DNA of 64,000 nt from RAM1 sp041905405. GTDB taxonomy: Bacteria > Pseudomonadota > Gammaproteobacteria > Burkholderiales > Burkholderiaceae_C. The notes below the pieces were generated by a model. It was not told the origin of the DNA and searched no databases. It was given only the letters and a program-made list of their open reading frames with translations. Numbering within the stretch: position 1 is the stretch's first letter; each line of letters starts with the position of its first letter. Position numbers and translations under genes: made by a program. The DNA lies in NCBI GenBank assembly GCA_041905405.1, contig JAYRLC010000016.1, forward strand, positions 1 through 64,000, given 5' to 3'. This document shows positions 36,677 to 45,492 of the stretch, one piece after another.

Positions 36677-37089
36677 GCTTCAAAATCCAGAAGACCGACG
36701 CCGAGTGGAAGGCGCTGCTGGCCGACAAGGGCGCCGAGCGCGGCGCCTTTGAAATCACCCGCCATGCCGCCACCGAACGGCCGTTCACCGGCAAATATGA
36801 AACGGTCTGGGCCGACGGCAGCTACCACTGCATCTGCTGCGGCGCCAAGCTGTTCGACTCGTCCACCAAGTTCGATGCCGGCTGCGGCTGGCCCAGCTTC
36901 GACCAGGCCGTGCCGGGCGCCATCACCGAGATCCGCGACACCAGCCACGGCATGGTCCGGGTTGAAACGGTTTGCTCGCAATGCGGCGCCCACCTGGGCC
37001 ACGTATTTCCCGACGGGCCCACCGACACGGGCCTTCGCTACTGCATGAATTCCGCATCCCTGGACTTCCAAGGACAAGACAAAGCATGA
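36673..37089 (+). CDS. msrB: Peptide-methionine (R)-S-oxide reductase MsrB
   Basis: A 138-residue MsrB. It has zinc-type cysteines in CICCGAKLF and VCSQCGAHLGHVF, and the catalytic Cys in GLRYCMNSASLDF. It reduces R-methionine sulfoxide in proteins using thioredoxin. Its ATG overlaps the SelO stop and its TGA overlaps the YciB start (ATGA in both), so selO-msrB-yciB-bolA form a translationally coupled chain. Confidence 0.95.
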   Translation: MSFKIQKTDAEWKALLADKGAERGAFEITRHAATERPFTGKYETVWADGSYHCICCGAKLFDSSTKFDAGCGWPSFDQAVPGAITEIRDTSHGMVRVETVCSQCGAHLGHVFPDGPTDTGLRYCMNSASLDFQGQDKA

Positions 37090-37658
37090 AACTGCTGCTC
37101 GACTTCTTCCCCATCATCCTTTTCTTTGTCGCGTTCAAGTTCGCGGACATCTACGTCGCCACCGGCGTGGCCATCGTTGCCACCATCGCCCAGATTGCCT
37201 ACCTGCGTTACAGCACCGGCAAGATCGAGCCCATGCAGTGGGTCAGCCTGGGCGTGATCGTGCTGTTTGGCGGCGCGACCATCATTGCCCACAACGAAAC
37301 CTTCATCAAATGGAAGCCCACGGTGCTGTACTGGCTCATGGGCGGCGCGTTGCTGGTGGGCCAGCTGATCTTCAAAAAGAACCTGCTGAAGTCGCTGATG
37401 GGCGCCCAGATGGACCTGCCCGACGCCGCGTGGCGCGTCATGAACTGGAGCTGGGTCGGCTTCTTTGCATTCATGGGCGTGGTCAATCTATGGGTTGCCT
37501 ACAACTTTGACACCAACGCCTGGGTTAATTTCAAGCTGTTTGGCGGCCTGGGGCTGATGGCGGTGTTTGTGGTGGGCCAGGCGCTGTACCTGGGCCGCTA
37601 CCTCAAATCCGACGAGCAGGCCGAGGCCGCGGACGGCAACCCGGCCAACAAGCCATGA
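37086..37658 (+). CDS. yciB: Septation protein A / YciB inner-membrane protein
   Basis: A 190-residue protein with about five hydrophobic helices. It starts MKLLLDFFPIILFFVAFK, the diagnostic YciB/IspZ N-terminus, with FIKWKPTVLYWLMG and MNLPDAAWRVMNWSW-like segments (here MDLPDAAWRVMNWSW). YciB affects septation and envelope integrity in enterobacteria. It overlaps msrB and bolA by 4 bases each. The short hydrophilic tail (DEQAEAADGNPANKP) is lineage-specific. Confidence 0.93.
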   Translation: MKLLLDFFPIILFFVAFKFADIYVATGVAIVATIAQIAYLRYSTGKIEPMQWVSLGVIVLFGGATIIAHNETFIKWKPTVLYWLMGGALLVGQLIFKKNLLKSLMGAQMDLPDAAWRVMNWSWVGFFAFMGVVNLWVAYNFDTNAWVNFKLFGGLGLMAVFVVGQALYLGRYLKSDEQAEAADGNPANKP

Positions 37659-37930
37659 GCGCGGCCGGCACTGGCGTGACGGCCGCCGCCATGCAGGCGC
37701 GGCTGTCGGAACTCCTGACCCCCACCCAACTCGAAGTGCTGGACGAAAGCGCGGCGCATGCAGGCCATGCCGGCGCTGACGGCACGGGGTCCGGCACCCA
37801 TTTCCGGGTGCGGATCGCTTCACCTTTGTTTACCGGAAAGCCCCGCGTGGCGCGGCATCGCCTTGTGTATGATGCGCTGCAAATTTTCATCGACCGGGGC
37901 GTTCATGCGCTGGCGATCGAAACCCTCTGA
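37655..37930 (+). CDS. BolA family protein
   Basis: A 91-residue BolA-fold protein. The conserved end is HFRVRIASPLFTGKPRVARHR followed by LVYDALQ, matching the BolA loop with the invariant HR. The His-rich middle (SAAHAGHAG) may coordinate metal with glutaredoxin partners. BolA proteins act with monothiol glutaredoxins in Fe-S trafficking or as regulators. It starts by ATGA overlap with yciB. The parvulin gene follows after 16 bases. Confidence 0.88.
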   Translation: MSAAGTGVTAAAMQARLSELLTPTQLEVLDESAAHAGHAGADGTGSGTHFRVRIASPLFTGKPRVARHRLVYDALQIFIDRGVHALAIETL

Positions 37931-37946
37931 ACCTCAGGACACCCCT

Positions 37947-38735
37947 ATGAAGAACCGTTACCTGACCGCTGTTGCGGCGGCCACCCTTGCTGGCTCATTC
38001 CTGGCCCTGCCCGCCGCCGCCCAGAATGTGGCCATCGTCAACGGCAAGCCCGTGCCCACGGCCCGCGTGGACGCGCTGGCCCAGCAGATTGCCAAATCCG
38101 GCCGCGCCATTCCGCCCGAAATGCAGAGCCAGCTCAAGGACGAGGTCATCGCCCGCGAGATCTTCATGCAGGAAGCGCAGAAGAGCGGCCTGGACGCCAC
38201 GGACGACTACAAGAACCAGCTCGAGCTGGCCCGCCAGACCATCCTGATCCGCGAACTGTTCGCCGATTTCCAGAAGAAAAACCCGGTGACCGACGCCGAC
38301 GTCAAGGCCGAATACGACAAGTTCGTGGCGGCCAACGGCGGCAAGGAATACCGCGCCCGCCACATCCTGGTCGAAAAGGAAGAAGAGGCCAAGGCCATCA
38401 TTGCCAGCCTGAAGAAAGGCGGCAAGTTCGACGACATCGCCAAGAAGCAGTCCAAGGACCCGGGCTCCGGCGCCAACGGCGGCGACCTGGACTGGGCTAA
38501 CGCCAGCAGCTACGTGCCCGAGTTCTCGCAGGCCATGGTCAAGCTGAACAAGGGCCAGACCACCGACGCGCCGGTCAAGAGCCAGTTCGGCTTCCACGTA
38601 ATCCGCCTGGACGACGTGCGCGAAGCGCAGCTGCCCAAGATGGAAGAGCTGCGCCCGCAGATCGCCCAGCAGCTGCAGCAGCAAAAGCTCGCCAAGTTCC
38701 AGGACGACCTGCGCGCCAAGGCCAAGGTGGAATAA
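37947..38735 (+). CDS. Periplasmic peptidyl-prolyl isomerase (parvulin type)
   Basis: A 262-residue protein with a signal peptide (MKNRYLTAVAAATLAGSFLALPAAAQ). A SurA/PpiD-like helical N-domain is followed by a parvulin domain: YRARHILVEKEEEAKAIIASL, GSGANGGDLDWANASSYVPEF and PVKSQFGFHVIRLDDV. It likely assists outer-membrane protein folding. The start ATG at 37947 precedes the signal peptide. It is last in the selO-msrB-yciB-bolA run and is followed by a strong terminator. Confidence 0.92.
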   Translation: MKNRYLTAVAAATLAGSFLALPAAAQNVAIVNGKPVPTARVDALAQQIAKSGRAIPPEMQSQLKDEVIAREIFMQEAQKSGLDATDDYKNQLELARQTILIRELFADFQKKNPVTDADVKAEYDKFVAANGGKEYRARHILVEKEEEAKAIIASLKKGGKFDDIAKKQSKDPGSGANGGDLDWANASSYVPEFSQAMVKLNKGQTTDAPVKSQFGFHVIRLDDVREAQLPKMEELRPQIAQQLQQQKLAKFQDDLRAKAKVE

Positions 38736-38763
38736 GCACCCCGGCCTTTCTGGCTGAAAACAC

Positions 38764-38788
38764 AAGGCGGCCTGCGGGCCGCCTTTTT
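38764..38788 (+). terminator. Intrinsic terminator after the parvulin gene
   Basis: GGCGGCC (38766-38772), a 4-base loop and GGCCGCC (38777-38783) are followed by TTTTT. A perfect 7-bp GC stem with a T-run, ideally placed 29 bases after the parvulin stop and just before the convergent DUF1624 gene end. Confidence 0.9.
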
Positions 38789-38795
38789 CATGCGC

Positions 38796-39548
38796 TCAGC
38801 GCAGCGCGTTCACTGCCGCCAGCGCGCCGATCAGCACCGGCTGGTGCAGCATGTACCACGACAGGCTCCAGCGGCCCAGCCAGGACAGCGGCGCGGCTGG
38901 ACCCGGCAGCGCGGCCTGCACCCAGGCCGGCCGCCGGGCCAGCAGCCACTGCCCCGCGGCCATGCCCCACCACATGACGCCCAGCCAGGGCAGCAGCGGC
39001 ACGTAGTCCTCGGTGATGGGCTTGCGGCCGACCAGGCCCAGCCAGTTCAGCGCGGGCGTGTTCAGCATGCCGGGCAGCAGGCCGGCCGCATGGGCCTGCG
39101 AGGCCACGAGCGGCGCCCCCATGGCCAGCGCGCCCGGCAGCCACAGCCACGCGCCCCACCCCGCCGTCAACCGCGCGATGACCAGCATCACGGCAATGCC
39201 GTGCAGCACGCCGAAGTAAATGAAGCTTTTGGGGTACATGAAGTACGAACCCACCGTGACCAGCAGCGCGCAGCCGGACACTTGGGCCCAGCGCCGCCAG
39301 AACCGGCGCCACCCCTGCCCCTGCGCCACCGCGACGGCCTGTCCGAGCCCGGCGCAAAACAGGAACAGGCTCACGATGGCCGTGCGCTGCCAGGTCCAGA
39401 CCGGGTCGCGGTAAAAATCCTGTTTGATCCAGCCGAAGTGGTTGAGGTCAAAGCAGAAGTGATAGACCGTCATCCAGACGATGGCCGTGCCCCTCAGGGC
39501 GTCGATGGCGTCGTAGCGTGAAACGGGCATGGCGTGCAGTGTATTCAA
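38796..39548 (-). CDS. DUF1624 / heparan-alpha-glucosaminide N-acetyltransferase-like membrane protein
   Basis: A 250-residue membrane protein (244 from the in-frame ATG at 39530). It has DALRGTAIVWMTVYHFCFDLNHFG, the DUF1624 signature shared with eukaryotic HGSNAT-type acyltransferases, and about seven hydrophobic helices. The TTG at 39548 has AAGGA 9 bases upstream, whereas the ATG lacks a ribosome site, so TTG is favoured. A role in envelope glycan or lipid acetylation is possible; the substrate is unknown. Confidence 0.85.
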   Translation of the reverse strand: MNTLHAMPVSRYDAIDALRGTAIVWMTVYHFCFDLNHFGWIKQDFYRDPVWTWQRTAIVSLFLFCAGLGQAVAVAQGQGWRRFWRRWAQVSGCALLVTVGSYFMYPKSFIYFGVLHGIAVMLVIARLTAGWGAWLWLPGALAMGAPLVASQAHAAGLLPGMLNTPALNWLGLVGRKPITEDYVPLLPWLGVMWWGMAAGQWLLARRPAWVQAALPGPAAPLSWLGRWSLSWYMLHQPVLIGALAAVNALR

Positions 39549-39573
39549 GGGCCGGTTTCCTTAAAATCGCCGC

Positions 39574-41616
39574 ATGTCCCTGCTCAGTCACCAGCTCGAA
39601 CTGCTGGCCCCTGCCCGCGACGCCGACATCGGCATCGAGGCGATCAACCATGGCGCCGACGCCGTCTACATCGGCGGCCCCGGCTTTGGCGCCCGCGCCT
39701 CGGCCGGCAACAGCGTGCAGGACATCGAGCGCCTGTGCAGTCATGCGCACCGTTTCGGCAGCCGCATCTTCATCACGCTCAACACCATCCTGCGCGACGA
39801 CGAGCTGGAGCCGGCCCGCCGGATGGCCTGGGACGTGTACAACGCCGGCGCCGACGTGCTGATCGTGCAGGACATGGGCCTGCTGGCGCTGGACGGCATG
39901 CCCCCGATCCAGCTGCACGCCAGCACGCAGACCGACATCCGCACGGTGGAAAAGGCCCGCTTCCTGCAGGACGCGGGGTTCTCGCAGATCGTGCTGGCGC
40001 GCGAGCTGACCATCGAGCAGATCCGCGAGATCCACGCTGCGCTGGACGCCGAGCGCTGCAAGCTCGAATTTTTCGTCCATGGCGCGCTGTGCGTGGCCTA
40101 CAGCGGCCAGTGCTTCATCAGCCATGCCCACACCGGCCGCAGCGCCAACCGCGGCGACTGCTCGCAGGCCTGCCGCCTGCCGTACGAAGTGATCGACAGC
40201 CAGGGCCGCATCGTCGCCCACGAAAAGCACGTGCTGTCCATGAAGGACAACAACCAGAGCGCCAACATGGCCGCGCTGATCGACGCGGGCGTGCGCAGCT
40301 TCAAGATTGAAGGCCGCTACAAGGACATGGCCTACGTCAAGAACATCACGGCCCACTACCGCAAGCTGATCGACGAGGTGATCGAGGCGCGAGAGGGCTC
40401 CACCGACCCCAGGTTCCCGCCGCTGGCCCGCGCCTCCAGCGGCCGCACGACCTTCACCTTCACCCCCGACCCCAACCAGAACTTCAACCGCGAATTCACC
40501 GACTACTTCGTCAACGGCCGCAAGGACGACATCGGCGCTTTCGACACGCCCAAGAACCCGGGCCAGGCGATCGGCTGGGTGACCAAAGTGGGCGACGGCT
40601 GGGTCGAGCTGGAGTGCAGCGATGGCGCCACCGTGCTGCACAACGGCGACGGGCTGTGCTACTACGACCTGCAGAAGGAACTGGTGGGCCTGGCGATCAA
40701 CCGCGCGGAACCCGCAGCCTCCAAGGGCGACACCACAAACCTGTGGCGCGTGTTCCCAAAGGACGACCTGGCGGGCCTGAAAGACCTGCGCCGCGGCACC
40801 GAAATCAACCGCAACCGCGACATGGACTGGGTGCGCACGCTGGAAAAAAAATCCAGCGACCGCCGCATCGGCGTGTGGGCCACCCTGGCGGAAACGCCAG
40901 ACGGCTTCAGCCTGTCGCTGACCGACGAGGACGGCTACACGGGCTCGGCGGACGCCGCCCATGCCAAGCAGCCCGCCAACGATGCCGCCAAAGCCGACGC
41001 CAGCCTGCGCGAGCATCTGGCCCGCTTTGGCAACACGATCTTCGAGCCGCTTCATATCCTGCTGAACCTGTCCCAACCCTGGTTCGTACCGGCCTCAGTC
41101 CTGAACCCGCTGCGACGCGACGCCGTGGCGGCGCTGGAGGCTGCCCGCGCCGCCGGCTACCAGCGCCCGCAGCGCGCCCAGCCGGTGGAGCCGCCCGCGC
41201 CCTACCCCGAGGACACGCTGACCTACCTGGCCAACGTGTTCAACGACAAGGCCCGCGACTTCTACGCCCGGCACGGCGTCAAGGTGATCGGCGCGGCCTA
41301 CGAAAGCCACGAGGAAGAAGGCGAAGTCAGCCTCATGATCACCAAGCACTGCGTGCGCTGGTCCATGAGCCTGTGCCCCAAACAGGCCAAGGGGGTGATC
41401 GGCGTCAAAGGCACGATCAAGGCCGAGCCCATGCAGCTCGTCAACGGCAAAGAGAAGCTCACGCTGCGTTTTGACTGCAAGCCCTGCGAAATGCACGTCG
41501 TGGGCCGCATGAAAAAGTCCGTCATGAACCAGCGCGAGCGCGACATGGCCGAGGCCACCGCCGCGCCCATGACTTTCTACCGGACGCGCCCGCCCTCGCC
41601 CGCCAAGGCGCGTTGA
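39574..41616 (+). CDS. rlhA: U32 family protein RlhA (23S rRNA C2501 hydroxylation)
   Basis: A 680-residue U32-family protein closely following E. coli YdcP/RlhA: LLAPARDADIGIEAINHGAD, YIGGPGFGARASAGNS, HASTQTDIRTVEKARFL, FFVHGALCVAYSGQCFISH and GRSANRGDCSQACRLPYEV, with the cysteines that bind an iron-sulfur cluster or metal. E. coli RlhA hydroxylates 23S rRNA C2501 under iron supply. The C-terminal extension (after about 330) is longer and varies. It is divergent from the DUF1624 gene with only 25 bp between starts. Confidence 0.9.
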   Translation: MSLLSHQLELLAPARDADIGIEAINHGADAVYIGGPGFGARASAGNSVQDIERLCSHAHRFGSRIFITLNTILRDDELEPARRMAWDVYNAGADVLIVQDMGLLALDGMPPIQLHASTQTDIRTVEKARFLQDAGFSQIVLARELTIEQIREIHAALDAERCKLEFFVHGALCVAYSGQCFISHAHTGRSANRGDCSQACRLPYEVIDSQGRIVAHEKHVLSMKDNNQSANMAALIDAGVRSFKIEGRYKDMAYVKNITAHYRKLIDEVIEAREGSTDPRFPPLARASSGRTTFTFTPDPNQNFNREFTDYFVNGRKDDIGAFDTPKNPGQAIGWVTKVGDGWVELECSDGATVLHNGDGLCYYDLQKELVGLAINRAEPAASKGDTTNLWRVFPKDDLAGLKDLRRGTEINRNRDMDWVRTLEKKSSDRRIGVWATLAETPDGFSLSLTDEDGYTGSADAAHAKQPANDAAKADASLREHLARFGNTIFEPLHILLNLSQPWFVPASVLNPLRRDAVAALEAARAAGYQRPQRAQPVEPPAPYPEDTLTYLANVFNDKARDFYARHGVKVIGAAYESHEEEGEVSLMITKHCVRWSMSLCPKQAKGVIGVKGTIKAEPMQLVNGKEKLTLRFDCKPCEMHVVGRMKKSVMNQRERDMAEATAAPMTFYRTRPPSPAKAR

Positions 41617-41638
41617 CGGCGGGCCGCCGGGGCGGGCT

Positions 41639-41953
41639 TCAACCGGGCGATTCGTCGCCCAGCGCCGCGGTGTCCACTTCGCCCAGCGCGGGCAGGTCTT
41701 CCTCGTCGGGTTGCGCGTCGGGGTTGCCGGTGATGCGGTCCGGCAGGATGTCGCGGTCGCTTACCACGCGCTCGGGCGTGGCAGATGACCGTTCGCCCGT
41801 GCCGGCGGCATCCGTGTCGGACCCTTCCCGGCCCGCGATGCCCTGCATGTCGCTGCCGGAATCCGAACTGTCGCTGGGCCCCAGCGCGTCGATGTCGCGC
41901 CCGGCGGGGATGGGGTCGGCGCGTTCCACGCCGTCAATGCTGCTTCTGGCCAT
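41639..41953 (-). CDS. Acidic, low-complexity small protein, unknown function
   Basis: A 104-residue acidic protein rich in Asp, Ser, Gly and Pro (MARSSIDGVERADPIPAGRD ... EEDLPALGEVDTAALGDESPG). No membrane segment, signal or fold is evident; it is probably disordered. The ATG at 41953 has AGGACACCACC upstream. Similar short proteins beginning SIDGVERxDP seem common in Comamonadaceae as far as I recall. Coding is supported by the ribosome site and the lack of a better frame. No function is assigned. Confidence 0.65.
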   Translation of the reverse strand: MARSSIDGVERADPIPAGRDIDALGPSDSSDSGSDMQGIAGREGSDTDAAGTGERSSATPERVVSDRDILPDRITGNPDAQPDEEDLPALGEVDTAALGDESPG

Positions 41954-42039
41954 GGTGGTGTCCTGTGTGCGGTTGTCGATGGAAACCACTGTAGGCAGAC
42001 AGCCCCGCCCGGCCTGTGCGGCGGGGACGTGGCCGCCTG

Positions 42040-42141
42040 TCAGCCGGCGGCTACAGGAACCGGCGGCGCCTTGGGATGTTCGTTTTCGTCCGGCGTGGGA
42101 ACGTTGGGCTCGGGCGTGGGCGGCGGGGGCGGTGTAGACAT
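42040..42141 (-). CDS. Proline-rich 33-residue small protein
   Basis: A very short ORF coding MSTPPPPPTPEPNVPTPDEN followed by EHPKAPPVPVAAG. It has an excellent ribosome site (GAAAGGAG, 7 bases before ATG) and lies 55 bases downstream of the arginase gene on the same strand. Ten or more prolines make it disordered. It could be a real small protein co-transcribed with arginase, or a chance ORF; the strong ribosome site favours the former. Confidence 0.5.
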   Translation of the reverse strand: MSTPPPPPTPEPNVPTPDENEHPKAPPVPVAAG

Positions 42142-42196
42142 GGCGGCGCTCCTTTCAGGTGCCATCATGCGTTGCTTCACGCACGCCGTGTTGCAT

Positions 42197-43111
42197 TCAG
42201 CGGATCAGCGTGGACTTGCCGAACAGGCTGCCCACCAGGTCCACCGCCAGCAGCGCCGTGCGGTTGCGCGTGTCCATGGCCGGGTTGACCTCCACCACGT
42301 CCAGCGACCGCAGGCGGCCCGTGTCGGCGATCATTTCCATGCACAGCTGCATCTCCCGGTAGGTCGGCCCGCCCGGCACCGCGGTGCCCACGCCGGGCGC
42401 GTCGCCCGGGTCCAGGCAGTCCACGTCGAAGCTCACGTGCAGGTGGGTGTCCTCGTCCACGTCCTGCAGCACCTCGGTCATGGTGTTGCGCATGCCATGC
42501 TCGTCCAGGTGGCGCATGTCAAAGACCTGCAGGTTCAGGTCGCGGATGGCCCGGCGCTCGGCCGCATCGACCGACCGGATGCCCACGAAGTCGATGTCCC
42601 CTGCCCCCAGGGCCGCCTGGCGCCCGCTCCAGCCCATCAGCGCCTCGGGGCCATGGCCCAGCAGGCAGGACACGGGCATGCCATGCAAGTTGCCGGTTTC
42701 ACTGGTGTCGGTGGTGTTGACGTCGCTGTGGGCGTCCAGCCAGATCACGCGCAGCGTCTTGCCCCGGGCGTGGCAGTGCCGTGCCACGGCGCTGATCGAA
42801 CCGATGGCCAGGCTGTGGTCCCCGCCCATGAGCACCGGCACGGCCCCGGCACCCAGCGCCAGCGACACGGCATCGTCGACCACGCGGTTCCAGCCGACCA
42901 CCTCGTCCAGGCCCCGTGCCGCATGCGCCACTGCGGCCGGCACGCAGCCCGGCGCGGGCGTGGGCAGATTGCCCCAGTCTTCCACCTCGGCGTCCTGCGC
43001 GCGCAGCGCCTGCGCCAGCCCGGCGACGCGCAGCGCATCCGGCCCCATGCGGCAGCCCGGCACACTGGCGCCGACGTCCGCTGGCGCGCCGATCAGCACG
43101 ACTCGGGTCAT
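42197..43111 (-). CDS. rocF: Arginase
   Basis: A 304-residue arginase of the ureohydrolase family. Mn-binding motifs are GGDHSLAIGS, WLDAHSDVNTTDTSETGN and SFDVDCLDPGDAPG, and the final VEVNPAMDTRNRTA contains the conserved Glu. It converts arginine to ornithine and urea. The ATG at 43111 (MTRVVLIGAPADVGAS) is used because the family N-terminus begins there; AAGGAGCATTC precedes it. It follows the topoisomerase gene by 23 bases on the same strand. Confidence 0.93.
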   Translation of the reverse strand: MTRVVLIGAPADVGASVPGCRMGPDALRVAGLAQALRAQDAEVEDWGNLPTPAPGCVPAAVAHAARGLDEVVGWNRVVDDAVSLALGAGAVPVLMGGDHSLAIGSISAVARHCHARGKTLRVIWLDAHSDVNTTDTSETGNLHGMPVSCLLGHGPEALMGWSGRQAALGAGDIDFVGIRSVDAAERRAIRDLNLQVFDMRHLDEHGMRNTMTEVLQDVDEDTHLHVSFDVDCLDPGDAPGVGTAVPGGPTYREMQLCMEMIADTGRLRSLDVVEVNPAMDTRNRTALLAVDLVGSLFGKSTLIR

Positions 43112-43134
43112 GAATGCTCCTTGCAAGGGCGGAC

Positions 43135-44241
43135 TCAGGCCGCGATCACCGCATTGTTCCACCCCTGCAGCAGCCGCGCGAGCCGCTGCTCGTCCTGGCG
43201 CAAACCGGCGGCGCCGCGGGGCAAGGTTTCGCGCGCCACGGCATCCAGCACGCCGCCTGCCCGGCCGATGTCACTGGCCGCCATCAAGGCCAGCGCGACG
43301 ACATCCGGGTGGACATAGGACCGGCGGCACACGGCCGGGGTATTGCCCAGCGCCTGCGCCACCTCGGCGAGCATCTGCCGCAGGGTAAACCGGGTGTCGC
43401 CGCGCGCCACCGCACGGGCGACGATCCGCAGCGCGTAGACGCTGGCGTGCCAGGTGCGGAAATCCTTGGCGCTGACGTGCCGGTCCGGGCCGACGATGCC
43501 GCACAGGTAGTCGTTGACCTCGCCCGACGCCACGGCCCGCACGCGCCCGGATTCGTCGGCATAGCGCAGCAGCTGTCGCCCGGGCAGTGCCAGGCATTTG
43601 CGGACTACGGCGGCGATATCGCGGTCGCGCACCTGCAGCCGGTGCGGCACGCCGCTCTTGCCGCGAAAGCTCAGCTCCAGCAGGTCGCCCTGCAGCCGCG
43701 CATGCCGGTTGCACAGGGTGGTGAGGCCATAAGAACCGTTCTCGCGCGCGTACTGGTCGTTGCCGATGCGACCCAGCGTCGTGTCCAGCAGCTTCACCAC
43801 CGTGGCCAGCAAAGTCGTGCGCCCGTGTTCCCGCGGCGCCAGGTCGCATGCCGCACGGCGGCGGATGCGGGGCAGCAACACGGCCATCTGCGCCAGGCCG
43901 CCAAACTTCTCGGCGTCGCGTTCCTCGCGCCAGCGGGCGTGGTAGCGGTACTGCTTGCGGCCGCGCGCATCGATGCCGGTGGCCTGCAGGTGACCGTCCG
44001 GGCGCGGGCAAATCCACACATCGCGGTAAGCAGGCGGAATGGCCAGGCGGCGGATGCGTGTCAGCTCGGCGTCATCGCGCAGCGGCTTGCCATTGGCACG
44101 GCGGTAGGCAAACCCCCTGCCTCGGCGCAGGCGCTGGATGCCGGGCTGCGCGTCGCTGGTATAGACCAGCCCGCCGGCCACGCGGCTGCCGGGGCGAGGC
44201 ATGGGGGGACGGGACGGCGCATGAACGGCTTGGGCTTGCAT
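43135..44241 (-). CDS. DNA topoisomerase IB (poxvirus type)
   Basis: A 368-residue type IB topoisomerase. Active-site residues are Arg in QYARENGSYGL, Lys in LSFRGKSGVPHRL, Arg in KDFRTWHASVYA, and the nucleophile Tyr in CRRSYVHPDVVALAL, with the DGHLQATGIDARGRKQYRYH DNA-binding segment N-terminal. It relaxes supercoils through a 3'-phosphotyrosyl link. Such enzymes are scattered in bacteria and often carried with DNA repair functions. The ATG at 44241 is tentative because the first 20 residues are not conserved. Confidence 0.9.
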   Translation of the reverse strand: MQAQAVHAPSRPPMPRPGSRVAGGLVYTSDAQPGIQRLRRGRGFAYRRANGKPLRDDAELTRIRRLAIPPAYRDVWICPRPDGHLQATGIDARGRKQYRYHARWREERDAEKFGGLAQMAVLLPRIRRRAACDLAPREHGRTTLLATVVKLLDTTLGRIGNDQYARENGSYGLTTLCNRHARLQGDLLELSFRGKSGVPHRLQVRDRDIAAVVRKCLALPGRQLLRYADESGRVRAVASGEVNDYLCGIVGPDRHVSAKDFRTWHASVYALRIVARAVARGDTRFTLRQMLAEVAQALGNTPAVCRRSYVHPDVVALALMAASDIGRAGGVLDAVARETLPRGAAGLRQDEQRLARLLQGWNNAVIAA

Positions 44242-44336
44242 GCGGCCAATCTACGGTCACCGGCCTGCCGCGGGAATGCAGCGCGCGCCGACGCACCGTG
44301 TCGGACAAGGTCCCGTTTGGCCGGGGCGCGCGGGTT

Positions 44337-44771
44337 TCAGCCCTGCTCGCGGCCGTCCAGCAGCCGGCGCAGGCCTTCGGACTCGTGCAGGATGGCGGGC
44401 TCGGATTCCTCGTAGCCCTGCACGAGCCACTGGGCGGCTTCCTCGTCATCGGTGAAGACGCGCAGGCGCACGCCCAGTTGCCGGGCCGCACCCTCGCTGC
44501 GGCGCGTCAGCCGTTCGACGGGCACCACCGAGGCAATGCGGTACAGATGGGACAGGTTGCGGCCGACCAGCTCACCCAGAAACACCTGGTCCTCCGCAGG
44601 CAGCTCACCCTCCACACCGCGCAGGTCGAACAGCGCGCAGCGGTCCGACCAGAACAGCGTTTCGTTTTCAGCGACGCCAATGCCCTCCACGAAATCCGGA
44701 AGATAGGCCGCTCCCCGGAACTCGAAGCACACAAAGCCGGGGCGGCGGTTGATCTCGATGGTGAACGGCAT
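44337..44771 (-). CDS. SpoIIAA/STAS-like protein
   Basis: A 144-residue protein with alternating beta strands and helices (MPFTIEINRRPGFVCFEFRG; ALFDLRGVEGELPAED; RIASVVPVERLTRRSE) resembling SpoIIAA-like (STAS) domains that often bind lipids or membranes. The predicted core lacks a phospho-Ser in the usual loop. It lies alone, with 95-bp and 152-bp flanking gaps that hold nothing else visible. Family call is moderate and function unknown. Confidence 0.65.
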   Translation of the reverse strand: MPFTIEINRRPGFVCFEFRGAAYLPDFVEGIGVAENETLFWSDRCALFDLRGVEGELPAEDQVFLGELVGRNLSHLYRIASVVPVERLTRRSEGAARQLGVRLRVFTDDEEAAQWLVQGYEESEPAILHESEGLRRLLDGREQG

Positions 44772-44923
44772 GGCGGTCCTGCATTTATCCGCGGAGTCTT
44801 GATGCTAGGGTGCTCGCCCGGAAAAAGCTGTGAAGTATTTACCAGTTTGGGCGCGCGTCCTACACCCGGACGCGACGCACGCCACTGGAATATGTTGATT
44901 ACTCCCTGGATCCTTCAAACGCC

Positions 44924-45490
44924 ATGAGAAACGATCCGCCATTGCCACCCGCCCCCGCGCGCCGTCGCACAGACGCCCCCACGGTGGACGAACTCACCCA
45001 GCAGAACGTGCAAGCAATGCGACGGCTGGAAGAATCGGCCCTGGCCAAGCGCAGCGTGGCCGACCACATGGCCGCCTTCGTCGCCCGTTTCGGGGGCAGC
45101 ATGACGTTCGTGTGGGTTCATGCGGCGCTGTTCGCCAGCTGGATCGCCTTCAACACCTGGCCGGGCCTGCCGCATTTCGACCCGTATCCCTTCACCTTCC
45201 TCACGCTGGTGGTGTCGCTGGAGGCGATCTTCCTGTCCTCGTTCATCCTGATCAGCCAGAACTACGAAATGCGCATCACCGAGCGGCGCAACCAGCTGGA
45301 CCTGCAGATCAACCTGCTGTCCGAGCAGGAGAACACCAAGATGCTGCAGATGCTGGCGCGTATCGCGCGCAAGGTCGGCGTTGACTGTGACGACGATCCC
45401 GAAATCAAGGCGCTGGAAAAAGCCACGCATCCCGACACGCTGGTCAGGCAGATCGAGAAAACCTACCAGAAGGATGCCGCCCAGGCCTGA
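44924..45490 (+). CDS. DUF1003 family membrane protein
   Basis: A 188-residue protein with a proline-rich start, then DHMAAFVARFGGSMTFVWVH and two close transmembrane helices. LTLVVSLEAIFLSSFILISQN is the DUF1003 signature, followed by a charged helix (RITERRNQLDLQINLLSEQEN). Such proteins are anchored with both ends in the cytoplasm; function unknown. The stop lies 2 bases before the convergent DUF2164 gene end. Confidence 0.85.
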   Translation: MRNDPPLPPAPARRRTDAPTVDELTQQNVQAMRRLEESALAKRSVADHMAAFVARFGGSMTFVWVHAALFASWIAFNTWPGLPHFDPYPFTFLTLVVSLEAIFLSSFILISQNYEMRITERRNQLDLQINLLSEQENTKMLQMLARIARKVGVDCDDDPEIKALEKATHPDTLVRQIEKTYQKDAAQA

Positions 45491-45492
45491 CC

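Noticed and set aside
44242..44336. Possible small ORF between the topoisomerase and SpoIIAA-like genes
   Set aside because: Only 95 bp, no ribosome site with a sensible frame, and no conserved composition.
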